Assembly (NCBI GenBank): GCA_945928865.1
Contig: CAMENZ010000001.1
Span: 62,001 to 126,000 of the forward strand
Direction: 5' to 3'
Origin: an uncultured Clostridia bacterium
GTDB lineage: Bacteria; Bacillota; Clostridia; Peptostreptococcales; Anaerovoracaceae
DNA: 64,000 nt
In this document: positions 34,102-42,729 of the stretch, in pieces
Layout of the letters: each line of letters starts with the position of its first letter
Numbering within the stretch: position 1 is the stretch's first letter
Translations under genes and position numbers: made by a program
The notes under the pieces: generated by a model
Seen by the model: the letters and a program-made list of their open reading frames with translations, nothing else
Databases searched by the model: none
Told to the model about the DNA's origin: nothing

Positions 34102-34803
34102 ATGCTTAAAGTAAGAGATTTGAATGTTTATTATGGAGGCATACATGCTATTCGTGGTATAGACATAGATGTAAATAAGGGAGAGATAGTTACTATTATC
34201 GGCAGTAACGGTGCAGGAAAATCTTCCATGTTAAATGCTATAAGTGGTATAGTTAAATATCAGGGTCAGATAGAGTATGAGGGAAAAGCCCTTCCTCAAG
34301 TCGCTCATAAGGTTGTACAGTCAGGTATATGTCAAGTTCCAGAAGGTCGTGTTATTTTCGCTAATTTGACAGTACATGAAAACTTAAAAATGGGAGCATA
34401 CCTTAGAAATGATACTAAGGCTATAAATGAAGATTTTGGAAAGGTGTATGATTTGTTTCCAAGATTAAAGGAAAGGGAGAAGCAGATTGCAGGCACTCTT
34501 TCCGGTGGTGAGCAGCAGATGTTAGCCATGGGTAGAGGACTTATGTCTTCTCCGGAATTGATTTTATTAGATGAACCATCCTTAGGATTGGCACCTTTAC
34601 TTATAAATACCATATTTGAAATTATCAAGGAAATTAAATCCATGGGTAAAACTATTTTATTGGTAGAGCAGAACGCATTTAAAGCGTTATCCGTAGCAGA
34701 TGAAGCTTATGTTTTAGAGCAAGGTGTCATAACAGCTAAGGGCAAGGCAGCAGACCTAATCAAAGATCCTAAGATTCAGGAAGCTTACCTTGGTAAAAAA
34801 TAG
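34102..34803 (+). CDS. livF: Branched-chain amino acid ABC transporter ATP-binding protein, LivF type
   Basis: 233 residues, the normal LivF length. Walker A GSNGAGKSS, signature LSGGEQQMLAMGRGL, Walker B LILLDEPSLGLAP and H-loop VEQNAFKA are complete. It forms the second nucleotide-binding subunit with LivG. GGAGGAATAGCAA precedes the ATG. It ends the transporter operon, and a hairpin follows. Confidence 0.96.
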   Translation: MLKVRDLNVYYGGIHAIRGIDIDVNKGEIVTIIGSNGAGKSSMLNAISGIVKYQGQIEYEGKALPQVAHKVVQSGICQVPEGRVIFANLTVHENLKMGAYLRNDTKAINEDFGKVYDLFPRLKEREKQIAGTLSGGEQQMLAMGRGLMSSPELILLDEPSLGLAPLLINTIFEIIKEIKSMGKTILLVEQNAFKALSVADEAYVLEQGVITAKGKAADLIKDPKIQEAYLGKK

Positions 34804-34846
34804 TCCGGAATACATATTTGTATTTTAGAAAATAGTTGAGTTTGAA

Positions 34847-34896
34847 GATTTCCACTACTTATATGTCGTGAGACATTAGGGCAGTGGAAATTTTCG
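34847..34896 (+). terminator. Terminator of the branched-chain amino acid transporter operon
   Basis: ATTTCCACT (34848-34856) pairs with AGTGGAAAT (34883-34891) across a 26-nt loop. TTT-rich sequence follows. Confidence 0.6.
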
Positions 34897-35050
34897 TGTC
34901 TTATAAAAAATGTATTAAAAAGAATACTTTATAAAGGTTGAGTAAAGTTTTTGTAAAAATATATACATTCGATGTCAATTATGCTATAATATTTTTTAGT
35001 TGTACCTCTTCACAATTGTTGGGAGTAGGTTACAGAGAAAGGAATATAAC

Positions 35051-35470
35051 ATGCAGTTAAATATTACAACGGATTATGCGATTAGGTTTTTAACTTATAT
35101 TGCAAAACAAGACAGATTTTGTAGTTCTTCAGAATTAAGCAGATTTGCCAATGTAGGTAAGGAGTACACTCATAAAATTCTTAGAAATTTAAGAAATGAT
35201 GGACTTGTAGTGTCTACAGCAGGAAAAACAGGAGGATATAATTTATCCAGACCGGCTGAAGAAATTTCCATATTAGACATTATGAATAGTACAGAGGAAA
35301 CTACTGTAGTTAATAAATGTTTGGAAGAGGAACACTTCTGTAGTAGAGATGGAATTTTCACCTGTGAAATGCATAGAGTATATGAAAAATTCCAAAAGGA
35401 GTTAGAAAATTACTTCGGAAACATAACTATTAAAGATATAGCTGAAAAATCAGAGATAGTGGAAAAATAG
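35051..35470 (+). CDS. Rrf2 family transcriptional regulator
   Basis: 139 residues. A winged helix-turn-helix begins MQLNITTDYAIRFLTYIAKQ, with the recognition part KEYTHKILRNLRNDGLVVSTAGKTGGY. Three Cys in KCLEEEHFC and SRDGIFTC (spacing C-x6-C-x7-C) could hold a redox- or iron-sulfur-responsive cluster, as in NsrR, IscR or RirA. I start at the ATG at 35051, 7 nt after AAAGGA. The upstream frame (17 codons) is not conserved-like. A TATAAT-like box is at about 34982. A palindrome downstream at 35584-35596 might be its own operator. Confidence 0.88.
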   Translation: MQLNITTDYAIRFLTYIAKQDRFCSSSELSRFANVGKEYTHKILRNLRNDGLVVSTAGKTGGYNLSRPAEEISILDIMNSTEETTVVNKCLEEEHFCSRDGIFTCEMHRVYEKFQKELENYFGNITIKDIAEKSEIVEK

Positions 35471-35478
35471 ACAAAAAA

Positions 35479-35510
35479 TTAAGAAACCAACTGAAAAGTT
35501 GGTTTCTTAA
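35479..35510. terminator. Long perfect hairpin after the Rrf2 gene
   Basis: TTAAGAAACCAACT pairs with AGTTGGTTTCTTAA around a GAAA tetraloop, 14 bp in all. A poly-A run follows on the plus strand, and TTTTTT follows on the minus strand. It therefore terminates better on the minus strand or acts as an RNA-stability element. It is probably still used as the 3' end of the Rrf2 mRNA. Confidence 0.6.
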
Positions 35511-35583
35511 ATAAGTAAAAAATAAAAAATAAAAAAGTAAAACAAAAAAAATGTTTTTACTAAAAGTGTATTTTTAGCATTAT

Positions 35584-35596
35584 CTCATAATATGAG
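35584..35596. promoter_or_regulatory. 13-bp palindrome, possible operator
   Basis: CTCATAATATGAG is a perfect palindrome about a central A. It lies in the 223-bp gap between the Rrf2 gene and the isochorismatase-family gene. Confidence 0.3.
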
Positions 35597-35693
35597 TTGG
35601 AAGTCAAGGAAAAATTTTAAATAAATTAGTATTAGCTTACTAAGAGTTAATGGCAGTGCAGAGAGATATAATTAGAGGATTATTGGTGATGAT

Positions 35694-36224
35694 ATGAGAA
35701 AGAAACTTTTAATTGTAGTAGACTATCAAGTGGATTTTGTAAATGGAGCTTTAGGCTTTAAAAAGGCTGAAACTATTGAAGCTAATATAGTGGATAAAAT
35801 AGAGTCATATAGGGCTTTAGGTAATGCGGGAGAAGTGATTTTTACTCTGGACACTCATGCAGAAAATTATTTGGAGAGTCAAGAGGGTAGAAACTTACCT
35901 GTACCTCATTGTATTAGAAATACAGATGGCTGGCAGATCTATGGTAAGGTTAAAGAACTAAAAAAGGAAGAAGACAAGGTTTTTATTAAACCGGGCTTTG
36001 CTTCCTTAGAGTTGGCTAATTATTTAAAAGATGGAGATTATGAATCTGTTGAGTTATGTGGCTTAGTAACTAATATATGCGTAATAGCTAATATGGTTAT
36101 GGTAAAGGCGGCCTTACCGGAAGTACCTATTTTAGTTGATAGAAAGGCAGTATCAAGCTATGATGAAGAACTTGAAAACAAGTCTGTAGATATTATGGCT
36201 AATCTTCATTGTAAAATAATTTAA
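35694..36224 (+). CDS. Isochorismatase-family cysteine hydrolase (nicotinamidase-like)
   Basis: 176 residues. The catalytic triad is seen as Asp10 in IVVDYQVDF, Lys in FIKPGFAS and Cys in CGLVTNICVIANM. A His pair between TLDTHAENYL and VPHCI fits the metal site of nicotinamidases. It probably hydrolyses an amide such as nicotinamide to nicotinate for NAD salvage, but other substrates are possible in this family. The start ATG lies in ...GATGATATGAG, where the ribosome binding site is weak (AGGATTATTGG). It converges on the aldo/keto reductase with a 4-bp overlap of the stops. Confidence 0.85.
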   Translation: MRKKLLIVVDYQVDFVNGALGFKKAETIEANIVDKIESYRALGNAGEVIFTLDTHAENYLESQEGRNLPVPHCIRNTDGWQIYGKVKELKKEEDKVFIKPGFASLELANYLKDGDYESVELCGLVTNICVIANMVMVKAALPEVPILVDRKAVSSYDEELENKSVDIMANLHCKII

Positions 36225-37219
36225 TACATTATAATAGCACGTACAGGGCAGGCATAGGCACAATAGCCGCAGGTTATACATTTCTCGGGATCAATTATGG
36301 CTAGTCCGTTTTCTTTACTAAAGGATATAGCATTTGATGCACAATGTTTCAAGCAGGTGCCACAGCCTTCACAATCTTCCTGATTTACCCTAACTATTTT
36401 TTTAGAAATATCAGGGTTAAAAGTAGGTGGCATACTGCCTTGTAAAAAAGAAATTAAATCATCGATTTCAGATTTTTTACCAAAACCTAACATTACAGAG
36501 GAAACTTCCTTTTGAGAAAAAGCGAAGCTCAGAGCTTTTTGGTAATCTGTAGTTAGATTCCCTCCTCCCAAGGCTTTCATTGTAAAGATGCCTTTTCCAT
36601 TAGAGGAGGCTTTTTTTATTGCTTCAATCATTTCAATATTAGAAGCCGGGTGGTCTATAATTTTACCTTGCTTAAGTATCCCTTTTCTGATTCCCATACT
36701 TTTGAAATTCAAAAGAGGAAAAATCAAGTCTATATCGGGATTGGTTGAAATATTGTCAACTATATCTACGTGATGAGTTGACAAGCCTATAGCTTTAATT
36801 TGACCTATTTCTTTGGCTTCTTTTAGAGCTTTTAAGGCGCCATCTCTTAAGGAGAATTGACCGGTTCTTACTTCGTGCATTAAGAATATATCTATTACAT
36901 TCAGGTCTAGCTCTTTTAAGGCATTTTCTATAGCATTTTTCATTCCGTTATAATCAGCAGCAAGAGATTTTGAGGAAATAACAGGAGGATGTCCTTTAGG
37001 CACTCTTTCTTTGATAAGTTTTAGCCCCTCTTTTAGATATTCGTAGGTTTCATAATACTCAGCTGTATCAAAAAAGTTTATTCCTTTAGAATAGGCATAG
37101 TAAATAAGCTCAGCCCCTTCTTGGATACTAAGGTTTAGCTGAGATTTTCCCATAGTCAATATGCCCATACCGCATTGACTAACTTTTAATCCTGTATTTC
37201 CTAAAAAATTATTTTTCAA
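36221..37219 (-). CDS. Aldo/keto reductase with two C-terminal [4Fe-4S] clusters
   Basis: 332 residues. The AKR barrel begins NNFLGNTGLKVSQCGMGILTMG, with NFFDTAEYYETYEYL and ISSKSLAAD carrying the catalytic Asp, Tyr and Lys. Two typical 4Fe-4S ferredoxin motifs end the protein, CEGCGTCLKHC and CITCGYCAYACP. It therefore probably couples to ferredoxin or another electron carrier. The start is TTG, 7 nt after AGGAG. A longer ATG-led frame (to 37297) is open but begins before the ribosome binding site. It is similar in plan to the enzyme at 22768-23919 but not adjacent to it. Confidence 0.85.
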   Translation of the reverse strand: MKNNFLGNTGLKVSQCGMGILTMGKSQLNLSIQEGAELIYYAYSKGINFFDTAEYYETYEYLKEGLKLIKERVPKGHPPVISSKSLAADYNGMKNAIENALKELDLNVIDIFLMHEVRTGQFSLRDGALKALKEAKEIGQIKAIGLSTHHVDIVDNISTNPDIDLIFPLLNFKSMGIRKGILKQGKIIDHPASNIEMIEAIKKASSNGKGIFTMKALGGGNLTTDYQKALSFAFSQKEVSSVMLGFGKKSEIDDLISFLQGSMPPTFNPDISKKIVRVNQEDCEGCGTCLKHCASNAISFSKENGLAIIDPEKCITCGYCAYACPVRAIIMY

Positions 37220-37380
37220 ATTATTGCTCCTATTATTTTTATATATTACTGTTCTTATTTGTATATCTCTTAGTGGAAATGTTTGCAGTAAATTCACTTC
37301 ACATTTTTATTATAATCTAGTATAATGGTTTTGGAAAGAAAAATATTCCACTACAACTATGAAAGGTAAGGTATGGGAAT

Positions 37381-38025
37381 TTGGCATGGGTTGAAAGAAA
37401 TGCAATTAAGCCTTTAGAGGACCAGTTAGGCTTTGGAGAGTTTATGCACGAATATACTTCGGCACTTAAGGAAATTCACACTAAAGTAGAGATTTTATCG
37501 GAGGACTTTGCAGTTCGCCATAACTATAATCCTATTCATCATGTAGAAAGAAGATTAAAAACGGCGGCTAGTTTGACAGAAAAGTTAGGCAGGTTGGATT
37601 TTGATATAACTATAGCTTCGGCTAGGGAAAATATTTATGATGTGGCAGGCGTTAGGATTGTAGTGAATTTCTTAGATGATGTTTACAAAATGGAAGAAAT
37701 GCTTTTAGCGCAGAATGATATTTCCTTAATAAGTAAGAAGGATTATATAGAAAATCCAAAGGAAAATGGGTATAGATCCTTACACTTAGCTATAAGGGTG
37801 CCGGTTTTTCTTTTAAATGGCTGGGCTTCTGTGCCTGTAGAAGTTCAAATTCGTACAGTAGCTATGGATTTCTGGGCTTCTTTGGAGCATAATTTAAGAT
37901 ACAAACAGTGTAATGAAATTACACCTACTATGAATTTAGAGTTGAAGGCTTGTGCTGAGGTAAGCGCAACCTTAGATAAAAGAATGCAGAAAATATATAA
38001 TGAAATTTACAAATTTAATTATTAG
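37381..38025 (+). CDS. Small alarmone synthetase (RelQ/YjbM-like GTP pyrophosphokinase)
   Basis: 214 residues, synthetase domain only, no hydrolase or TGS/ACT domains. It makes (p)ppGpp from GTP/GDP and ATP. Conserved motifs are YDVAGVRIVVNF, the G-loop ENPKENGYRSLHLA, VEVQIRT and FWASLEHNLRYK. The start is TTG at 37381, and a stop lies just upstream in frame. The ribosome binding site GGTAAGG is moderate. No obvious operon partner. The secreted Fn3 protein follows after 41 bp. Confidence 0.9.
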   Translation: MAWVERNAIKPLEDQLGFGEFMHEYTSALKEIHTKVEILSEDFAVRHNYNPIHHVERRLKTAASLTEKLGRLDFDITIASARENIYDVAGVRIVVNFLDDVYKMEEMLLAQNDISLISKKDYIENPKENGYRSLHLAIRVPVFLLNGWASVPVEVQIRTVAMDFWASLEHNLRYKQCNEITPTMNLELKACAEVSATLDKRMQKIYNEIYKFNY

Positions 38026-38066
38026 TGGTGAATGAATTTTGTGTTTCATAAGGATTAAAGGAGATT

Positions 38067-38759
38067 TTGGAAAAATTGATAGAGAATATTAAAAATAAAA
38101 GTATTTTAAATAAGATAAAGAGTGGATTAATGGGCACTTTAGCTTTGGTTTTAGCCTTAGGAAGTTTAGCAGAACCTGCCTGTGCTTCTATAGGAGTTAA
38201 GCATACATCTATGATGCTTTCCAATACAGGCAGTTATGCTACAATTGAAGTTAATGTGGAGGAAGAGTCGGATGTTAGAGCTTACGGAGATACGGGGGTT
38301 CAAATTTATTGGAAAAGATCGGATGATAAGGATAATCTATGGGCTTTAACTGTGGCAGGGGATAAAAAATCTGTCGTAGGAGCTAATACAGTGTCTTTAA
38401 TTGGGGAAACATCTAAAGAGATGGTTCATTTAAATGTTTTTGTATATGATAATATTAAGCCGGAGATAACAGATATTAAATTTAAGAATAAAAAACTTTA
38501 TGCTGAATGGGAAGCTTTAGGCTCTCCATATTTTAATATTGAATATAAGGCTAAGGGTGAAAGATGGAAAACTTTTTCTAAGGCATACAAGGGAACTTCC
38601 GTATCTATCGGCGGAATAAAAGCCGGAAGGCAATATTCCTTTAGGATCAGACCTGTAACTTATTCTCAGGAATGGGGAATTCAATATGGCGAATGGTCAA
38701 AGGCACAAGTAGGAAAATCCGCAAAAACTAAAAAGGTAGTGAAGAAAGAAACATTATAG
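38067..38759 (+). CDS. Secreted protein with fibronectin III-like domain
   Basis: 230 residues. An N-terminal signal peptide (SGLMGTLALVLALGSLAEPACAS) suggests cleavage near residue 40. The middle part (about 45-120) is an unrecognised beta domain. The rest forms a Fn3-like module with WEALGS and SFRIRPVTYSQEWG. The C-terminus is Lys-rich. The family is not recognised. The annotated TTG at 38067 is only 3 nt after AAGGAG. The TTG at 38076 is better spaced and equally likely. It lies 8 bp before the methyltransferase. Confidence 0.65.
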   Translation: MEKLIENIKNKSILNKIKSGLMGTLALVLALGSLAEPACASIGVKHTSMMLSNTGSYATIEVNVEEESDVRAYGDTGVQIYWKRSDDKDNLWALTVAGDKKSVVGANTVSLIGETSKEMVHLNVFVYDNIKPEITDIKFKNKKLYAEWEALGSPYFNIEYKAKGERWKTFSKAYKGTSVSIGGIKAGRQYSFRIRPVTYSQEWGIQYGEWSKAQVGKSAKTKKVVKKETL

Positions 38760-38767
38760 AGAAATTT

Positions 38768-40264
38768 ATGGAAAAAAATCAAATTGTAGAAATAAAAATA
38801 GAAGATATGTCTTATGAAGGACAAGGTATAGGTAAAGCTGATGGGTTTACAGTTTTTGTAAAGGATACTGTTCCCGGAGATTTTGCAAAAGTTGAGCTTA
38901 CTAAGGTGAAGAAAAATTATGGCTTCGGTAGATTAGTAGAGCTTTTAGAACCATCTAAGGATAGGACAGGTGGATTTTGTGCAAAGGGACATATTTGTGG
39001 AGGGTGCCCCTTTGAAAAAATTAGCTATGAGGGACAACTTAGATTAAAGGAGAAACAGGTCAAGGACAAGCTTGCGAGGTTGGCAAAACTTGAGAATCCT
39101 AAGGTTAATTCTATTGTAGAGGCTGAGGAAATTTTCAGATATAGAAATAAGGCAAGTATGCCTGTATCTACGGGAGGATATTTAACTGAAAAAGGGGGTC
39201 TTAGAGTACCTACTCATGAACCTAGAATTGGCTTTTTTAGAGCTAAGAGCCATGAAGTGGTGAATTTGATAGATTGTAACCTTCAATCGGAGCCGGCTAT
39301 GGCTGCAGCTGAAGCTTTGAGACGGTTTATGGAAGAAGAAAAATTGACTTCCTATGATGAGCGATGGGGTGATGGGCTTTTTAGACATCTAATTGTCAGA
39401 ACGGCTGCAGGTACGGGACAGGTTATGGTAATTTTAGTGGTCAATGGAAATACTATACCTCAAGCAAGTAAGTTAATAGAAATGTTAGATGATGCCATAT
39501 TTAATGTACCTGTGTATAGCGAAGGCAGTCTGGCAGGGGTTGAATTTAACTTGACAAGTGTGGTTTTGAATGTCAATAAAAAGAAAACTTCTGAAATTTT
39601 AGGGGAAGAATGCATAACTTTAGCGGGAAGAGATACTATTTTAGAAGAAATAGGCGGACTTAAGTTTGAAATATCGCCTTTATCTTTTTATCAAGTTAAT
39701 AGAGAACAGATGGTAAGACTTTATGATAAGGCTTTGGAATATGCAGATATTCACAATGGTGATACAGTTCTGGATTTATACTGCGGAGTTGGTACGATAG
39801 GTTTGTTTGCAGCTAAAAATTGGGATTGTCAGGTTATCGGCATCGAATCTATTAAAGGTGCGGTTTTGGATGCTAATAGAAATGCTACTATAAACGGAAT
39901 TCCTAATGTAAGATATTTTTATGGTAAAGCGGAAGATGAGCTGCCTTTTATGATGGGGCTAAAGAAACTATATAAGTTTAATGAGGTAAATGAAAAGGTG
40001 GAGAGAGAGCCGAAAATGAAAATTAAGATGGCTAATGTAGTTATTTTGGATCCGCCTAGAGCAGGCTGTGAAGAGGATTTATTAAATGCCGTTATATCAT
40101 CTAAGGCTGGGAAAATCGTGTATGTTTCGTGTGATCCGGGTACTATGTCAAGGGATATAAGATACCTTTGTGATAGGGGATATGAATTTGTAGAGGCAAC
40201 ACCTTTTGATATGTTTCCAAACACGGCAAGTGTTGAGTGTGTTGCAAAACTTGTGAAACTATAG
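38768..40264 (+). CDS. rlmD: 23S rRNA (uracil-5-)-methyltransferase, RlmD/RumA family
   Basis: 498 residues. An N-terminal TRAM domain (about 5-65) precedes a Cys cluster, CAKGHICGGC plus a later Cys in DCNLQ, that binds a [4Fe-4S] centre. The SAM-binding Rossmann domain has DLYCGVGTIGLFAA, and the catalytic region has LDPPRAGCEEDL and YVSCDPGTMSRD. It methylates uracil in 23S rRNA (or tRNA in close relatives). A charged insert of about 25 residues in the Rossmann part (KKLYKFNEVNEKVEREPKMK) makes it slightly longer than usual. Confidence 0.92.
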   Translation: MEKNQIVEIKIEDMSYEGQGIGKADGFTVFVKDTVPGDFAKVELTKVKKNYGFGRLVELLEPSKDRTGGFCAKGHICGGCPFEKISYEGQLRLKEKQVKDKLARLAKLENPKVNSIVEAEEIFRYRNKASMPVSTGGYLTEKGGLRVPTHEPRIGFFRAKSHEVVNLIDCNLQSEPAMAAAEALRRFMEEEKLTSYDERWGDGLFRHLIVRTAAGTGQVMVILVVNGNTIPQASKLIEMLDDAIFNVPVYSEGSLAGVEFNLTSVVLNVNKKKTSEILGEECITLAGRDTILEEIGGLKFEISPLSFYQVNREQMVRLYDKALEYADIHNGDTVLDLYCGVGTIGLFAAKNWDCQVIGIESIKGAVLDANRNATINGIPNVRYFYGKAEDELPFMMGLKKLYKFNEVNEKVEREPKMKIKMANVVILDPPRAGCEEDLLNAVISSKAGKIVYVSCDPGTMSRDIRYLCDRGYEFVEATPFDMFPNTASVECVAKLVKL

Positions 40265-40304
40265 TAAAAAAGTTCAAGATTGTTTTGCTTTGGAAGGGAG
40301 ATTT

Positions 40305-40571
40305 ATGTCTGATATTGTAAAGGATATGGCTATAGAAGTGGCTAGGCGTTTTAGGATTTTGAGAAAATCCAAGAAGGTTACAATCAAGGCTTTGAGTGAA
40401 AAATCAGGCGTTCCGAATTCTACTCTTAGAAGATTTGAATCTAAAGGGGAAATAGGTTTTTTAGCTTTGGTGAAACTAGCTAAGGCTTTGGAAGAAGAGG
40501 AAGAAATCAGAACACTGTTTTTGAACAGAGATCCTAAAAATATTGAAGAGTTTATAAGAAATTACAGATAA
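40305..40571 (+). CDS. XRE-family helix-turn-helix protein
   Basis: 88 residues. A helix-turn-helix (about 14-60: RFRILRKSKKVTIKALSEKSGVPNSTLRRFE read in two pieces) is followed by an acidic C-terminal tail. The sequence around GVPNSTLRRFE and the LVKLAKALE helix resembles HipB-like or phage-repressor-like XRE proteins, but no HipA toxin follows. I start at ATG 40305 after GGAAGGGAG. The target is unknown. Confidence 0.8.
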   Translation: MSDIVKDMAIEVARRFRILRKSKKVTIKALSEKSGVPNSTLRRFESKGEIGFLALVKLAKALEEEEEIRTLFLNRDPKNIEEFIRNYR

Positions 40572-40585
40572 TTCATATTAAGAAA

Positions 40586-40608
40586 CTGTTTATAAAACAG
40601 AAATTTTT
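40586..40608 (+). terminator. Weak terminator after the XRE gene
   Basis: CTGTTT-ATA-AAACAG hairpin (40586-40600) followed by AAATTTTTTC. Confidence 0.4.
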
Positions 40609-40610
40609 TC

Positions 40611-40639
40611 TTGAACATAGGGCTGTTAGCCTTTATACT
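40611..40639 (+). promoter_or_regulatory. SigA-type promoter for the phosphodiester glycosidase gene
   Basis: TTGAAC (40611-40616), 17-bp spacer, TATACT (40634-40639), some 24 bp before the GTG at 40663. Confidence 0.65.
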
Positions 40640-40662
40640 GTATATAGATTATTGACTTTGGG

Positions 40663-41826
40663 GTGAGGAAGTTGAGAGCTGATAGAATAATTGAACGAAA
40701 GATGAAGAAAGCTAAGAAGAGGAGAAAAAGACTGGCGATAGTCCTAAGCATTTTAGTGGCTATAGGGAGTCTTTATTCTCTTTTTGTTTTTTCTAATAAT
40801 GCCACTATAAAAAAGTGGAGAGATTTGTATATTGAAACTGCCATGTCTACAATGACACATCAGTGGCTGGCTACATATTTTATACCTAAGTATATCGTAG
40901 ATGATGTAGTTGCTAGGGCAGAAAAACAGCTAAAAGATAATATTATAAATTCCAGTAAAATATTAGATGATTCTCTTATTTCAAAATCTGAGCTTGCATA
41001 CCGTGATAAGTATAGAGAGGTGGATTTTAAGAAGGCTGGGAAGTTCTTAGATGATAAAGAGGGAAAGATTGTCTATGGAGAAGGTAAGTTAAAGACTACT
41101 GTGGGAGATAATGTATATCTGATAGACGATAAGAATAATATTCTGATTGTAGAATTTCAACGACCAAATTTCTTAGGAAAGTTAGCTATTATTAAAGATA
41201 GCAGTCAAGTTCAGCTGGCTATAAATAGAAATCCTAACCGTGGTTCTACTGTAAATGAGTTGGTAAAAGCTTATGATGCAATTTTAGGAGTTAATGGCTC
41301 AGGGTTTATAGATCCTAACTGGTCCAGTAATGGACTTAATCCGGCAGGGTTGGTTTTATCTAAAGGTGTCGTATATAAGGGAAATGCAAAAAATCCTTTT
41401 TTCCAAACCGTAGGTTTCGACCATAACGATAACTTGGTAATGGGAAAGAGAATTGATAATAAAAATTTAAGAGATGCTGTAGAGTTTAAGCCTATTATAG
41501 TATTAAACGGAAGGGCGGCAGTAGAGGGTTCTTTAGGCCTAGGAATTCAACCGAGAACTGCCATCGGACAAAATAACCATAAAGAAGCTATGCTTTTAAT
41601 GATAGAAGGCAGAATGCCCGGTTATAGTTTGGGTGCCACTATGGGAGATATGGCAAAACTTATGCTTCAATATGATTGCTTTAACGGCATGAATATGGAC
41701 GGTGGTTCCAGTAGTGTTATGGTTTATGATGGCAAGGAAATCACTAAGAACTGTACAGGTTATACTCAAGGAAGAACTATTCCAACTGCTTGGGTAGTAT
41801 TAAAAGGAAAAACAAAAGAAAGATAG
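40663..41826 (+). CDS. Phosphodiester glycosidase family membrane-anchored protein (NAGPA/DUF2233)
   Basis: 387 residues. A very basic N-terminus (KMKKAKKRRKRL) and one membrane helix (about 23-42) are followed by an exposed domain. NAGPA-like hallmarks are GVNGSGFIDP, GLVLSKGVVYKG, RTAIGQN and FNGMNMDGGSSSVMVYDG near the end. Related enzymes cleave the phosphodiester of GlcNAc-1-phosphate polymers or exopolysaccharides. Outside wall or teichoic acid trimming is likely. The start is GTG (40663). The TTG at 40672 and an internal ATG are alternatives. Its own promoter is at 40611-40639. Confidence 0.82.
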   Translation: MRKLRADRIIERKMKKAKKRRKRLAIVLSILVAIGSLYSLFVFSNNATIKKWRDLYIETAMSTMTHQWLATYFIPKYIVDDVVARAEKQLKDNIINSSKILDDSLISKSELAYRDKYREVDFKKAGKFLDDKEGKIVYGEGKLKTTVGDNVYLIDDKNNILIVEFQRPNFLGKLAIIKDSSQVQLAINRNPNRGSTVNELVKAYDAILGVNGSGFIDPNWSSNGLNPAGLVLSKGVVYKGNAKNPFFQTVGFDHNDNLVMGKRIDNKNLRDAVEFKPIIVLNGRAAVEGSLGLGIQPRTAIGQNNHKEAMLLMIEGRMPGYSLGATMGDMAKLMLQYDCFNGMNMDGGSSSVMVYDGKEITKNCTGYTQGRTIPTAWVVLKGKTKER

Positions 41827-41837
41827 AGGTATATTAT

Positions 41838-42569
41838 TTGGAATTTTTAGCGTATTTTTTTAGAACTGTAGAGGAGACGGCGGCACCTAAGATACCAGGA
41901 CTTTTTATAGGCTTATTTATATTAGCTTTGTTTTTAATATCTAGATATGTAAAGATGCCTAAGTTATTTGCTTACGGAGCAATATTTTTACAAGTGGTGA
42001 TTTTGAGCTGGTATTTATATTCGGGGAATTTACTGATGGAGGGTTTGCCACTTTATCATTGTAGAATTTCTATATGGGTGATTGGCTTAGGTATTATATT
42101 TGAGAAGAAGAGCAAATTTATCACTTGGATTAGTTTAGTTGCAATGCCTTGTTCGATTTTGGTACTAATGATGAGAGATATGGACATGTTTGCATTCCCA
42201 CATATAACTAACTACTATTATTTCTTAGGACATGGATTTATTTTCTTGATTGCTGCCAGTTATTTAGATTTATATTTTGAAAAAAATAATTTTAAGGACA
42301 TCTGTATTTATTCATTGTCCTTACATCTAGGTATATATTTTGTAAATGTATTTTTACATACGAATTATGCTTATATTATGAAATTACCTTTGGTAACATC
42401 TCCTATTTTAAACGATTTTAGCTTTTTAGTAATTACTTTGTCTATGGTTGCTATAGTTACAACAATGCAGATTATATTGGAAGCTACACCGTTGACAAGT
42501 TGGCTTAATATGAGCAATCCGGAATTAGGCGAAGATGGGTTAGAGAGAAGAACTAAAAATTTTAAATAA
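41838..42569 (+). CDS. TIGR02206/YwaF-like integral membrane protein
   Basis: 243 residues, about six membrane helices. The pattern LLMEGLPLYHCRISIW followed by a second H (GHGFIFLI) and HTNYAYI suits the YwaF-type family (TIGR02206), whose role is unknown. The TTG at 41838 is 8 nt after AGAGG and clear of the upstream gene. A longer frame starts inside that gene. The polar C-terminus (ERRTKNFK) is expected in the cytoplasm. Confidence 0.75.
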   Translation: MEFLAYFFRTVEETAAPKIPGLFIGLFILALFLISRYVKMPKLFAYGAIFLQVVILSWYLYSGNLLMEGLPLYHCRISIWVIGLGIIFEKKSKFITWISLVAMPCSILVLMMRDMDMFAFPHITNYYYFLGHGFIFLIAASYLDLYFEKNNFKDICIYSLSLHLGIYFVNVFLHTNYAYIMKLPLVTSPILNDFSFLVITLSMVAIVTTMQIILEATPLTSWLNMSNPELGEDGLERRTKNFK

Positions 42570-42598
42570 GGACATGAAAAATTAAATAGAAATTATTC

Positions 42599-42635
42599 AT
42601 CAGCTGTTAGAAGTAAATCAACAGCTGATTTTTTA
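42599..42635 (+). terminator. Intrinsic terminator after the YwaF-like gene
   Basis: A 10-bp perfect stem, ATCAGCTGTT (42599-42608) with AACAGCTGAT (42620-42629), 11-nt loop, then TTTTTT. Confidence 0.85.
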
Positions 42636-42729
42636 TGTATCTTTATTCTAATTCGTATAAACAAAAGATCGTAGACAGTGGAATACTCGACTAAGCAAAT
42701 TCAAAGGACTAAAAATAAACGGGGATCTT

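Noticed and set aside
40663..41826. LytR-CpsA-Psr ligase
   Set aside because: The conserved Arg and Asp pattern of LCP proteins is absent, while the MDGGSSS region fits phosphodiester glycosidases.
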